Of a stretch of DNA of 20,406 bases, positions 1-7,676 are shown in pieces (the stretch's first letter is position 1; the number at the start of each line of letters is the position of its first letter). The DNA is taken from NCBI GenBank assembly GCA_047606825.1, contig JASGDY010000013.1:1-20406 (forward strand), given 5' to 3'. The position numbers and the translations under genes were made by a program. The notes beneath the pieces are model-generated. The model was not told the origin of the DNA. It was given only the letters and a program-made list of their open reading frames with translations, and ran no database searches. The DNA is from Rhizosphaericola sp047606825. GTDB taxonomy: Bacteria; Bacteroidota; Bacteroidia; Chitinophagales; Chitinophagaceae.

Positions 1-2
1 CG

Positions 3-143
3 GACGGGGACATTGGTGTATTGAGAAGGTCTATAGCGTTCCCTGTTGAATGATATAAACACAGGTTTGAACTCCGGGAGCTCGCCGTCCGACAGCGGAA
101 GTGAGGCAGGGGGAGCGGTGTTTTCTGCGGAGCAGTTGGACGC
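3..143 (-). other. Open frame at window edge, possible gene fragment
   Basis: On the minus strand one frame stays open from 143 to the window edge after a TAG at 144-146. Its translation looks protein-like (it includes FKPVFISFNRERYRP), but it has no ATG. A second minus-strand frame starts at an ATG at 207 and runs 58 codons to a TAG at 31-33. A single frameshift could join the two, which would make this a damaged gene start. I do not recognise the product. The rest of 1-357 holds no other gene I can support. Confidence 0.2.
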
Positions 144-283
144 CTAATATAGTTTCAACAGCCAGCAAGAGACCTTCCCGAAGCCATAGCCGAACGGTCC
201 AGCGCATTCATGATGTTTTTTCACAATAGGAAAATTTAGATGCGTTTGCCCTGCCCAATTTAGCCACATTGCATTGCATGTCG

Positions 284-291
284 TATTTTTG
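284..291 (+). promoter_or_regulatory. Candidate -7 promoter element for the LysM gene
   Basis: TATTTTTG matches the Bacteroidetes -7 consensus TAnnTTTG exactly. I see no good TTTG at the expected -33 distance. If it is used, transcription starts about 60 bases before the ATG at 358 and downstream of the ATG at 274, which favours the later start codon. Confidence 0.3.
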
Positions 292-357
292 CCTTACTTT
301 CGGTTTTTACGGTTGTGTTTTGCAAAACACCCAAATTGTAGTTTTAAGATGTACAGG

Positions 358-1305
358 ATGAAGAATTATCGGACAATATTTTTAAGTGCTGGTGTATGTA
401 TGGCGCTTTTGTTCAATGCGCATACCGTGCAGGCGCAGCAGGCGACCAAGCATGTCGTGCAGACAGGGGAAACGCTCTCCAAAATCGCCAAAGACAACGG
501 TACGACCGTGGGCGACATCATGCGCTTCAACGGCATGAACTCCCAAACCAAACTGGAAGTGGGCAAGACCATCAAAATACCACCTGCCGGCGTACATATC
601 ATCGGTCGCGCCGCCGATGACAGTCAGCAAACGATAACAACGAAAAACACCAGCAATACGAATGCTGGCACTACACATACGGTCGTTGCCGGAGAGTCGT
701 TGTACAGAATTGCAAAAGCTTACGGTGTGTCTGTTGCAGACTTGAAACAATGGAACAACCTGACAGACAACAATATCAAAGTTGGACAGGTATTACAGAT
801 GAGTGCCACATCGGAAACTGTTGCACAGACCAATACACCGACAACACCTGTCGCCACGGAAGAAACCGTGGCTGAATCCGGTACATCCGGCATCATACGC
901 CCCAACAACGATGCGGACAAACCCAAGAAAGACAAAACAGATTCCGTCAAAGTCGTTTCTGCCGAGACCACGACTTTGGCGGGCAACAACGGCGGCGCAT
1001 TTGCCAACGCGTTTGGACAGGACATGGAAAACCAGACTCTGGCGGCAGCCTCCGGAAAAGCCAAGATATTCAAATCACAAAGCGGCTGGTCCGACCAGAA
1101 ATATTACATCATGATGAACGATGTGACGCCTGGTTCCATCGTCAAAGTGACCTTTAACGGTGCTTCCGTTTTTGCGAAAGTATTGTGGAACCTGATTGAC
1201 ACCAAGGAGAATACCGGCTTGAATTTCCGCATCAGTGATGCTACTGCATCGGCCTTGGGCGTTTCGGGCGATACTTTTGACCTTAAAGTGGATTATTATA
1301 AATAA
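358..1305 (+). CDS. Secreted double-LysM protein with C-terminal RlpA/DPBB-like domain
   Basis: The predicted protein has 315 residues. It starts with a type I signal peptide (MKNYRT, a hydrophobic core, then VQAQ, cleaved near residue 26). Two LysM domains follow at about 32-75 and 107-148, both with the usual V..GE(T/S)L..IA pattern. A low-complexity Thr/Ala/Lys linker leads to a C-terminal domain at about 232-315. The hydrophobic pattern of that domain (GSIVKVTFNGASVFAKVL, then RISDATASALG) resembles the double-psi beta-barrel of RlpA-type proteins. LysM domains bind peptidoglycan, so a cell-wall-associated periplasmic role is likely; an enzymatic role is unproven. In-frame ATGs exist at 274 and 349, but 358 gives the cleanest signal peptide and agrees with the candidate promoter at 284. 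The gene stands alone, convergent with the GH30 operon. Confidence 0.85.
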   Translation: MKNYRTIFLSAGVCMALLFNAHTVQAQQATKHVVQTGETLSKIAKDNGTTVGDIMRFNGMNSQTKLEVGKTIKIPPAGVHIIGRAADDSQQTITTKNTSNTNAGTTHTVVAGESLYRIAKAYGVSVADLKQWNNLTDNNIKVGQVLQMSATSETVAQTNTPTTPVATEETVAESGTSGIIRPNNDADKPKKDKTDSVKVVSAETTTLAGNNGGAFANAFGQDMENQTLAAASGKAKIFKSQSGWSDQKYYIMMNDVTPGSIVKVTFNGASVFAKVLWNLIDTKENTGLNFRISDATASALGVSGDTFDLKVDYYK

Positions 1306-1357
1306 AAAAGGGAAGTAAAAACGATGGGACGAAGTGATATCCTCTTCGTTTCCGGGA

Positions 1358-1408
1358 AAAAGGGAAAAGCCGTTCAGATCTTGAACGGCTTTTCCCTTTT
1401 GATTTTTT
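1358..1408. terminator. Strong hairpin terminator between convergent genes
   Basis: A perfect 19-bp stem (1358-1376 with 1382-1400) closes a 5-base loop GATCT. The stem base is A-rich on one side and T-rich on the other, and a GATTTTTT tract follows on the plus strand. It lies between the end of the LysM gene and the end of the GH30 operon, so it probably stops transcription from both directions. Confidence 0.85.
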
Positions 1409-1411
1409 CCT

Positions 1412-2866
1412 TTAGAGAATCCAGGTAGAAATAGAATGTGCTTGTGATGTTGCCTTGCTTGCCTGCCCCTTTATCCAGAGTGAGTAGTCCAGTCGTTCGT
1501 CGCTCGTGTTCAATACGACGACGACCATGTGTCCGTCCTTGTTGAGGAAGGCGGTCGTTTGCAGTTTGTCCCTGTTGGAGGAGGCAACGATGCGTCTTGC
1601 GCCGGGGCGGATGTATTTGGAGAACTGTGCGATGTACCAATATTCCTTGGTATAGTAGAGCTTGCCCGTATTGACATCGGCGTGGATCGGTGCGAAACAG
1701 TAGTTGCCGACATGGTTTGTGCCGCCTTGGGTGTCGAGCAATATGTTCCAGTCCGTCCAGCCGACGATGCCTTCGTTGAGGTCATTGAGGATTTGGTTGC
1801 CGTATAGCTCCCCCAACGACCAGTCGTCAATTTTGCTGAAATCGTATTGTTCCTTACAGCCTTCGGTGAAGAAGAGGTTGATGTGGGGGAAACTCTGTTT
1901 CAGCAGACGTTCGTTGGCAAAGAGCGGTTTACTTTTTGTCCAGGTTTCGTACCAGTGGATGCCAGCGCCCCAGACATATTGGGCGGCTTCCGGGTCGTTG
2001 AGTATCGTGGAGGCGTATTGGTACACGAGGTCGCGGTTATGGTCCCAGATCATGATTTTTTTGTCTTTCATGCCGTTTTTCCAGAGCGTGGGACCAAGGT
2101 TGTTTTTCAGGAAATCTCTTTCCTGTTCGGCGGAGAAGATGCAGGATTCCCAGGTCTGGTTGGCCATCGGTTCATTCTGGACGGTCAGTCCCCAGACGGG
2201 CAGGCCGTTTTTTTCCAATGTCTGGATGTATTTGACAAAATAGTGCGCCCAAGCGTCATAGTATTCTGGTTTGAGATGGCCGCCGTGTACGAGGCTGTTG
2301 TTGTCCTTCATCCAATAGGGCGGCGACCATGGACTGATATAGAACGTAAAGTCTTTTCCAATCGCTTTTTTCGCCAGTTGCAAAAGTGGAAGACGGTATT
2401 TTTTGTCGTGGTCGATATTGAACGTGGACAAGGTTTTGTCGTTTTCTTGGATGTAGCTGTAACTGTCGGAGCCGAAGTCGGAACTTCCCATCGTGGTGCG
2501 CACGATGTTGTAACCCAATCCGTCCACCGAGTCATAGTAGGCGCGGAGAATCTCGTCCTTTTTCTGTTGGGGAAGTTTGGCATAGGTCTCGACGACTGCA
2601 TCAGTGATTGCGCCTCCAAAGCCAATCAATGTCTGGAACTGGTGTTCCGGGTCGACGAAGATGCAGACATTGGTTTCCAGCGGTTGGGGCATCGCTTCAA
2701 ATGCTGCCGCATGCTGCGGTTGCAGGTATTCGCTGTTGGCCTGTGCCGTTGTGATGATTTTGCTTTGTGGGGACGGTTTCCAAATATAGTGCTTGTCTGT
2801 CTGGGCATGTATGCCAGTGGTGAACATGCCACCCGCAATGAGCATAAAAGGGGTTAAAAGCTTCAT
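1412..2866 (-). CDS. GH30 glycoside hydrolase, glucosylceramidase/beta-glucosidase type (likely GH30_1)
   Basis: The protein has 484 residues with a type I signal peptide (cleaved near HA|Q, residue 21) and no lipobox, so it is probably periplasmic. The GH30 (beta/alpha)8 barrel spans about 70-415. The acid/base Glu232 lies in TVQNEP and the nucleophile Glu335 in FFTEGC. PWSPPYWMKDN (179-189) is another GH30 hallmark. GWTDWNILLDTQGG (369-382) and the closing FSKYIRPGARRI resemble the human glucocerebrosidase group, which is why I favour GH30_1 over GH30_3. A short beta-sandwich tail ends the protein. Bacterial members include beta-glucosidases and related exo-enzymes, so the precise substrate is open. 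It is the last gene of the SusC-to-GH30 operon, 273 bases after the preceding GH30 gene, and may finish oligosaccharides imported by SusC. Confidence 0.9.
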   Translation of the reverse strand: MKLLTPFMLIAGGMFTTGIHAQTDKHYIWKPSPQSKIITTAQANSEYLQPQHAAAFEAMPQPLETNVCIFVDPEHQFQTLIGFGGAITDAVVETYAKLPQQKKDEILRAYYDSVDGLGYNIVRTTMGSSDFGSDSYSYIQENDKTLSTFNIDHDKKYRLPLLQLAKKAIGKDFTFYISPWSPPYWMKDNNSLVHGGHLKPEYYDAWAHYFVKYIQTLEKNGLPVWGLTVQNEPMANQTWESCIFSAEQERDFLKNNLGPTLWKNGMKDKKIMIWDHNRDLVYQYASTILNDPEAAQYVWGAGIHWYETWTKSKPLFANERLLKQSFPHINLFFTEGCKEQYDFSKIDDWSLGELYGNQILNDLNEGIVGWTDWNILLDTQGGTNHVGNYCFAPIHADVNTGKLYYTKEYWYIAQFSKYIRPGARRIVASSNRDKLQTTAFLNKDGHMVVVVLNTSDERLDYSLWIKGQASKATSQAHSISTWIL

Positions 2867-2872
2867 TTTGCT

Positions 2873-2924
2873 GGATTGTGGATTATGAATTGAGAATTGT
2901 GATTTTGGATTTATGAATTATGAC
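2873..2924. repeat. Short degenerate intergenic repeat (GATTATGAATT type)
   Basis: Variants of ATTGTG, ATTATGAATT and GAATTGTGATT follow one another upstream of the GH30_1 gene. I believe short AT-rich repeats of this kind are common between Bacteroidetes genes. No coding potential is seen. Confidence 0.45.
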
Positions 2925-3001
2925 TTTATGTATATGAAGGCTATATTGACAACAGATTATATTTCGCAAGGGATGAAATGTGCAATGGAAAAATGGGAAC
3001 A

Positions 3002-3041
3002 GCTTACCGTCATTCCCACCTTCCCGGGAATGACGGTAAGC
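3002..3041. repeat. Perfect 16-bp palindromic repeat (GTCATTCCC/GGGAATGAC type)
   Basis: The arms 3002-3017 and 3026-3041 are exact reverse complements with an 8-base loop. The core GTCATTCCC...GGGAATGAC resembles a palindromic repeat dispersed through many bacterial genomes. No T-run follows on either strand, so it is not a classic terminator. It sits in the 273-base gap between two genes of the same operon and may act as an RNA processing or stabilising hairpin. The rest of the gap shows only the repeat at 2873-2924. Confidence 0.7.
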
Positions 3042-3139
3042 GTCTTCATCATTGATAGCCCTGTTCTTTTTCTTGGCGTATTGCATATTCTTACGGAGCG
3101 TAATGTATAAATTTTCAGTATTGGACATTGCCATCAAGC

Positions 3140-4555
3140 TTACAAAAGAATGCTTTCAATGCTGTTGCCATTGATTTTCATGCTGAATGTTTTGTTGTCC
3201 AATGCGATATTGAATGTCGATGGCTTGGAATCCTTGTTCATCACGATGAGTGCTATTTTCCCGTCCGGTCTTTGAAAAGCGACGTTGGGAAGGTTATCCA
3301 CCATATTGGATGCAATCCTAACGGAACCGGGACGGGCGAGTTTTGAGGCGTGGGCGACGATATAGTAACCAGCGTTTCTGGTGATACTGTCGCCGTCGAT
3401 GGTGACGGCACCAAGGCATTGGTCACATCCTCCGGGTGTGTGCGGTGTCAACGTGGGGTTGGAAGAAATGTTCCATTCCAATGCCGTCTTGCACCAGTTG
3501 CGCATGGAACCTATGATGACATTTTCCGTATGCCAAGACAGGTTGTTGGCAAAGGTTTCCTGTGCGCCTGTCCACTGCTCTGTGAAATAAAGATTTTTTT
3601 GTGGGAATTTTTCATGAACGGTACCTATCGCGTCAATCTTGCCGCCATAAAGGTGGAATGCCGAACCGTCCACGTATTTTGCTGCATTGGGATCGTTGAG
3701 TACCGTGATGGGATAATCCGGCCGGTCAGCATTATGGTCGTACAGGATGATTTTGGTCTTGATATTGTGGGCCTGAAAGGCGGGGCCAAGTGCTGTCTTG
3801 ACAAAAGCCAGTTGTTCTTCGGGCTGCATGTCAAGGCTCGGGTTGTTTTTAGGGTTCAACGGCTCGTTTTGGACGGTAATGGCGTCGATGTTGATGCCAT
3901 TGGTTTTCATTGCTTCGATATATTTGACAAAATAGCGGGCATAGACGTCGTAACAATCCGTTTTCAACTTGCCGCCTTTTGTATTGTGGTTGTCTTTCAT
4001 CCAGGCCGGCGGACTCCATGGTGAACCTAATATTTTGATATGGGGATTAATCAGCAATATTTGTTTCAATATTGGAATGAGCGTGTGCTGGTCTTTTTGG
4101 ATGGAGAAATATTGTAGTTCGTTGTCAGTACTGACGCCTGACGGCAGGTCGTCATAGGAAAAAGGAAGGGAATCCAAATCCGAAGCGCCAACGCTTATCC
4201 GTAGATAGCTCACGCCAATACCTTTCGATGAGTCAAACACTTCCGTTAGGAATGCCTGTCGCGCAGAGGTGCTCATGTTGTTCAAATGTTCAGCACTGCC
4301 GCCTGTCAATGTATAGCCAAATCCGTCCACGGTCTGATACGTCGTGGACGGGTCAATGGTAATCGTAGTGGCAGAACGATCCGTAATGTCCTTGACAAGA
4401 CTACGTTGCTGGAACATAATGCTGTCGCCAAGATCCGTAAGCCAATAGCTACCATTGTCCGTTGCCGAGGTGCTGGCGATTTTTTGAGCGTTTGGTTTGG
4501 GTGCGCATCCCAGGATTCCTAGAAAAAGACATGGCATGATGGTTGCTTTTTTCAT
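3140..4555 (-). CDS. GH30 lipoprotein, endo-beta-1,6-glucanase type (likely GH30_3), copy B
   Basis: The protein has 471 residues and a lipoprotein signal (ILGC, lipidated Cys17). The catalytic barrel covers about 75-400. The acid/base is Glu231 in TVQNEPL and the nucleophile is Glu326 in FTEQWTG. PWSPPAWMKDN (179-189) lines the active site. The conserved GGCDQCLG (375-382), a possible disulfide pair, fits the GH30_3 group, whose characterised members cut beta-1,6-glucan (pustulan). By eye it is about 60% identical to the GH30 gene just upstream in the operon, so the two are tandem duplicates. After the lipid Cys it lacks the acidic residues linked to surface export (APKPNAQK), so it may face the periplasm. 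The subfamily call is from motif memory; the GH30 call is firm. Confidence 0.9.
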   Translation of the reverse strand: MKKATIMPCLFLGILGCAPKPNAQKIASTSATDNGSYWLTDLGDSIMFQQRSLVKDITDRSATTITIDPSTTYQTVDGFGYTLTGGSAEHLNNMSTSARQAFLTEVFDSSKGIGVSYLRISVGASDLDSLPFSYDDLPSGVSTDNELQYFSIQKDQHTLIPILKQILLINPHIKILGSPWSPPAWMKDNHNTKGGKLKTDCYDVYARYFVKYIEAMKTNGINIDAITVQNEPLNPKNNPSLDMQPEEQLAFVKTALGPAFQAHNIKTKIILYDHNADRPDYPITVLNDPNAAKYVDGSAFHLYGGKIDAIGTVHEKFPQKNLYFTEQWTGAQETFANNLSWHTENVIIGSMRNWCKTALEWNISSNPTLTPHTPGGCDQCLGAVTIDGDSITRNAGYYIVAHASKLARPGSVRIASNMVDNLPNVAFQRPDGKIALIVMNKDSKPSTFNIALDNKTFSMKINGNSIESILL

Positions 4556-4664
4556 TCGTATGTGTTTAATTATTCAATTGTCTTCTAAGTATTTATAGAA
4601 TAAAACCCATAGGTTGCTCCCACATCTGCGGGTAGATACTTTTTCAGCTAAACGATAAGGAATG

Positions 4665-6098
4665 CTATAATATTATTGTTTCCACACTTCCCGCATTGAT
4701 GGTCGTACTAAATGTTTTGCTATGTACGGCGATATTGAATGTGATTGTTGCAGAACCTGTGTTGTAAACGATTAGGATGATCGTCCCGTCCGGTGTTTGA
4801 AAAGCGACATTGGGAAGGTTGGTCGCTGTATTGGTGGCGACACGTACGGAACCCGGACGCACCAGTTTGGATGCATGTGCGATGATGTAATAACCTGAAT
4901 TACGGGTTACGTTGTCCCCGCTGATGGTAACGCCTCCCAGGCATGCAGAGCATCCGCCAGTCGTATAGGGCGTCAGTGTGGCATTGGAAGACAGGTTCCA
5001 TTCCAGTGCCGTCTTGCACCAGTTGCGCATCGATCCTATGATTACGTTTTGTATATGCCATGACAGGTTGGATGCCAAGGCATCCGGCGAGCTTACGTAT
5101 TGCTCCGTGAAATACAGGTTTTTCGCGGGATAGGAATCATGTAGAGTGCCTAGATTGCTAATGTCCCCAGCGTATAGGTGAAAGGCCGAGCCGTCCACGT
5201 ATTGTGCCGCATCGGCATCTGCCAAGATGGTCGAAGCGTAGCTCGTCATATCCGCATTGTGGTCGTAGATGATTATTTTCGTGGTAATGCCGTTGCTTGC
5301 AAATATGGGACCGAGCGAATTTTTTACAAAAGCAAGCTGCTCGTCGGCCGTCATGTACATACTAGGGTTGTTGGTGGCGTTCAGCGGTTCGTTTTGTACG
5401 GTAACCGCGTCGATAGTAATGCCATCGGTCTCCATTGCCTGGATGTATTTTACAAAATAACGTGCATATACGTCATAATAGTCCGTATTGAGGCTGCCGC
5501 TAACCGTGCTGCTGTTGCTCTTCATCCAAGATGGAGCACTCCAAGGGGAAGCCATTAGTTTAATGTTGGGGTTTATGGCCAGTATTTCTTTCAGTATCGG
5601 AATGAGCGTTGTTTCTGCTTTTTCTATGGAGAAGTATGCCAAGGCCGTATCCGTGCTGATGCCGGATGAGAGATCGTCATACGAGTAGGGAGTGTCACTC
5701 AGGTCGGATGCGCCCATAGTTAGGCGTAAATAGCTGATGCCGATACCACTTGTGGAATCAAACAATTCCGTCAATAAAGAAGTGCGGGCAGAAGAACTCA
5801 TGGCTGCCAAATGTTCCGCACTGCCGTCTGTCAGTGTAAAACCAAATCCGTCCACCGTCTGGTAAGTAGTCGTGGTATCAATTGTGATAGTGCTTGCCGT
5901 ACTGCTCGCCGTAAGCTGCGCCCGGGTACGCTTGAGGAACATAACGCTGTTCGTCGGGTCGGTAAGCCAATAGGAAACGCTGTCGGTCGAGGTTGTCGTC
6001 GAGGTATCGCTGCTGTCCGTTGTGGTGGTGTCGTCATTGTTTGATTTGGAACACCCCGTTAGTGCCAGCAACAGGCAAAATATGATTGAACGTTTCAT
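4665..6098 (-). CDS. GH30 lipoprotein, endo-beta-1,6-glucanase type (likely GH30_3), copy A
   Basis: The predicted protein has 477 residues. The ATG at 6098 is preferred over one at 6122 because MKRSIIFCLLLALTGC is a clean lipoprotein signal (Cys16). An Asp/Ser/Thr-rich linker (SKSNNDD, then many Thr and Ser, to about residue 42) follows and would suit a surface-exposed enzyme. The barrel carries acid/base Glu237 in TVQNEPL and nucleophile Glu332 in FTEQYVSS. GGCSACLGG (381-389) matches the cysteine pair of its tandem paralogue. The residues just after the nucleophile differ from the paralogue (YVSSPD against WTGAQE), and the active-site strand reads PWSAPSWMKSN instead of PWSPPAWMKDN. Both changes suggest altered specificity. 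It lies 82 bases after susD, behind a hairpin. Confidence 0.9.
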   Translation of the reverse strand: MKRSIIFCLLLALTGCSKSNNDDTTTTDSSDTSTTTSTDSVSYWLTDPTNSVMFLKRTRAQLTASSTASTITIDTTTTYQTVDGFGFTLTDGSAEHLAAMSSSARTSLLTELFDSTSGIGISYLRLTMGASDLSDTPYSYDDLSSGISTDTALAYFSIEKAETTLIPILKEILAINPNIKLMASPWSAPSWMKSNSSTVSGSLNTDYYDVYARYFVKYIQAMETDGITIDAVTVQNEPLNATNNPSMYMTADEQLAFVKNSLGPIFASNGITTKIIIYDHNADMTSYASTILADADAAQYVDGSAFHLYAGDISNLGTLHDSYPAKNLYFTEQYVSSPDALASNLSWHIQNVIIGSMRNWCKTALEWNLSSNATLTPYTTGGCSACLGGVTISGDNVTRNSGYYIIAHASKLVRPGSVRVATNTATNLPNVAFQTPDGTIILIVYNTGSATITFNIAVHSKTFSTTINAGSVETIIL

Positions 6099-6139
6099 TT
6101 GTATATTTTTTATTTTGTACATATTGGTTCTAAGTTTGG

Positions 6140-6175
6140 AACCACCTCATGGCAATAATAAGGCATGAGGTGGTT
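6140..6175. promoter_or_regulatory. Intercistronic hairpin between susD and the GH30 genes
   Basis: A perfect 12-bp stem (6140-6151 with 6164-6175) closes a 12-base loop right after the susD stop codon. In the direction of the operon the T-tract falls before the hairpin, so it should not terminate efficiently. It could set the susCD to GH30 transcript ratio by protecting the 3' end of the susCD message. On the plus strand it would look like a terminator, but no plus-strand gene reads into it. Confidence 0.55.
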
Positions 6176-6180
6176 TTTTA

Positions 6181-7638
6181 TTAGTAACCGTCGTTTTGGT
6201 CAAGGTTTGAATTGAGGTCACGTTCGCTTTGCGGCACAGGGAATATGAGCTTGTTAGCCGTGACATTATAGCCTAGACTGGTGTTGGACGTGCCATACAC
6301 CTGGCTGTTCATGAGCGATATGGTATAATCGCTCCCGGCACGCAACAAGTCGTTCCACCGATGTCCTTCAAACGCCAGTTCAAAGCGACGTTCCTTTAAT
6401 ATGGCTGCTTTCACATCGGCATAGCTCGCTGCGCTGATCGATGCCAGATCTACCCTTGTTCTAATCTGGTTGACGAGGGTAACCGCGTCCGACGTGCTGC
6501 CGAGTTCGTTCAGTGCTTCTGCCTTTAACAAAATGATATCCGCCAAGCGTAGCAATATCTGGTTGTCGCCACTGTTCCAGCCATTGGCGTTCCTGAATTT
6601 GTAGACAAATGGGATGGGGTTTTCCGCCGAGGTGTAAGGCGTGGGTATGTTGGACGTATTTTCAAATATGATGGAAGAGTGCAGCCTGACGCTGTCTCCT
6701 TCCGCACGGAAGGCCTTGACCAAGTCGTGTGTCGGCGTGTTGAACTTAATCCAGGATTCGCCGGTAAGAGAGTAGGGGAGCATCATGCTTCCCGCGTAGG
6801 AACTGAAATAATCCGCCAGGAACTGGATTTCAAAAATAGACTCAGAGCTGTTTTCATGGCTTCCGTCGAACAGGTAATCGTAATCACTGACAAGGCTGTA
6901 ATTGCTCCATGCAAGTACTTTGTTGCAGTAGGTCAACGCGTCGGTATAGTCACCCATTTGTGCATATACCTTGGCGAGCAGGGCTTCGGCTGCGCCCTTG
7001 GTTGCCTGACCTGCTTTTAGGTTGGCATCGTTGGGGTCGATAAGGTAGGTGTCCCCTTCCTGCAAGTCGGCAACTATCTGGGCGTACACGTCCGCTACGC
7101 TGGAACGCGAGGGATAATAGTCATCGGTAAGCGAGGTCACCAAAGGTACTTTGCCAAACATCGTGACAAGATAATAGTAATGGAGTGCACGCAGGAACTT
7201 GGCTTCTGCGATGATCTGGTATTTTCTGGACGCATCGCTAAAAAGTGCATCGTCGATATCGGGTACATTGTCTATAACCGCATTGCATTTGCCAATCTCG
7301 TCATACAGACCAGTCCAGTCACGTGTCACTACCGCGTTTGTGGCGGTCGTAGTGAACTCGTCAATCTGGAAAATGGAACTGTTGTCACCGCCGGCGTATG
7401 AATTGTCGGATCGGGCATCACCGTCAACAACATAGTCCCAGATGTAAAACTGGTCGCTCAGGCCGCTATAAGCACCTACCAGACCAGATTCCGCATCGTC
7501 TGCCGTTGAATAGAAATTGTCTGTTGTCAAGGTCGAAACAGGAGATTTATCGAGAAATTTTTTGCAACCACTCGATAATATTAGTGGAATCGCCAAGATA
7601 GAGGCGGCGATAATTCTATTGATCGATATATTTTTCAT
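6181..7638 (-). CDS. SusD-like glycan-binding lipoprotein (RagB/SusD family)
   Basis: The predicted protein has 485 residues. The start at 7638 is chosen over 7656 because it gives a compact lipoprotein signal ending in LSSGC (Cys25), followed by the typical KKFLDKSP. The N-terminal SusD-like domain with TPR helices spans about 30-220. The C-terminal half ends with the family hallmark of Pro-rich and Asn-rich residues before the terminal QNDGY. SusD proteins sit on the outer surface, bind glycan and cap the SusC channel. The gene follows susC by only 38 bases, so the two are co-transcribed. The ligand cannot be read from sequence; the GH30 genes downstream suggest a beta-glucan. Confidence 0.95.
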   Translation of the reverse strand: MKNISINRIIAASILAIPLILSSGCKKFLDKSPVSTLTTDNFYSTADDAESGLVGAYSGLSDQFYIWDYVVDGDARSDNSYAGGDNSSIFQIDEFTTTATNAVVTRDWTGLYDEIGKCNAVIDNVPDIDDALFSDASRKYQIIAEAKFLRALHYYYLVTMFGKVPLVTSLTDDYYPSRSSVADVYAQIVADLQEGDTYLIDPNDANLKAGQATKGAAEALLAKVYAQMGDYTDALTYCNKVLAWSNYSLVSDYDYLFDGSHENSSESIFEIQFLADYFSSYAGSMMLPYSLTGESWIKFNTPTHDLVKAFRAEGDSVRLHSSIIFENTSNIPTPYTSAENPIPFVYKFRNANGWNSGDNQILLRLADIILLKAEALNELGSTSDAVTLVNQIRTRVDLASISAASYADVKAAILKERRFELAFEGHRWNDLLRAGSDYTISLMNSQVYGTSNTSLGYNVTANKLIFPVPQSERDLNSNLDQNDGY

Positions 7639-7676
7639 TATTTTCTTTTTTTGCAATGGATAAATTCCATAACCGG

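Noticed and set aside
1847..2857. Long plus-strand open frame of 336 codons
   Set aside because: It is antisense to the GH30_1 gene, whose minus-strand protein has a signal peptide and catalytic motifs. The plus frame has no recognisable domain.
2883..3137. Minus-strand open frame of 84 codons between two GH30 genes
   Set aside because: It is made of a dispersed palindrome and an AT-rich short repeat and has no protein signature. The string RHSREGGNDG is the usual translation of that palindrome.
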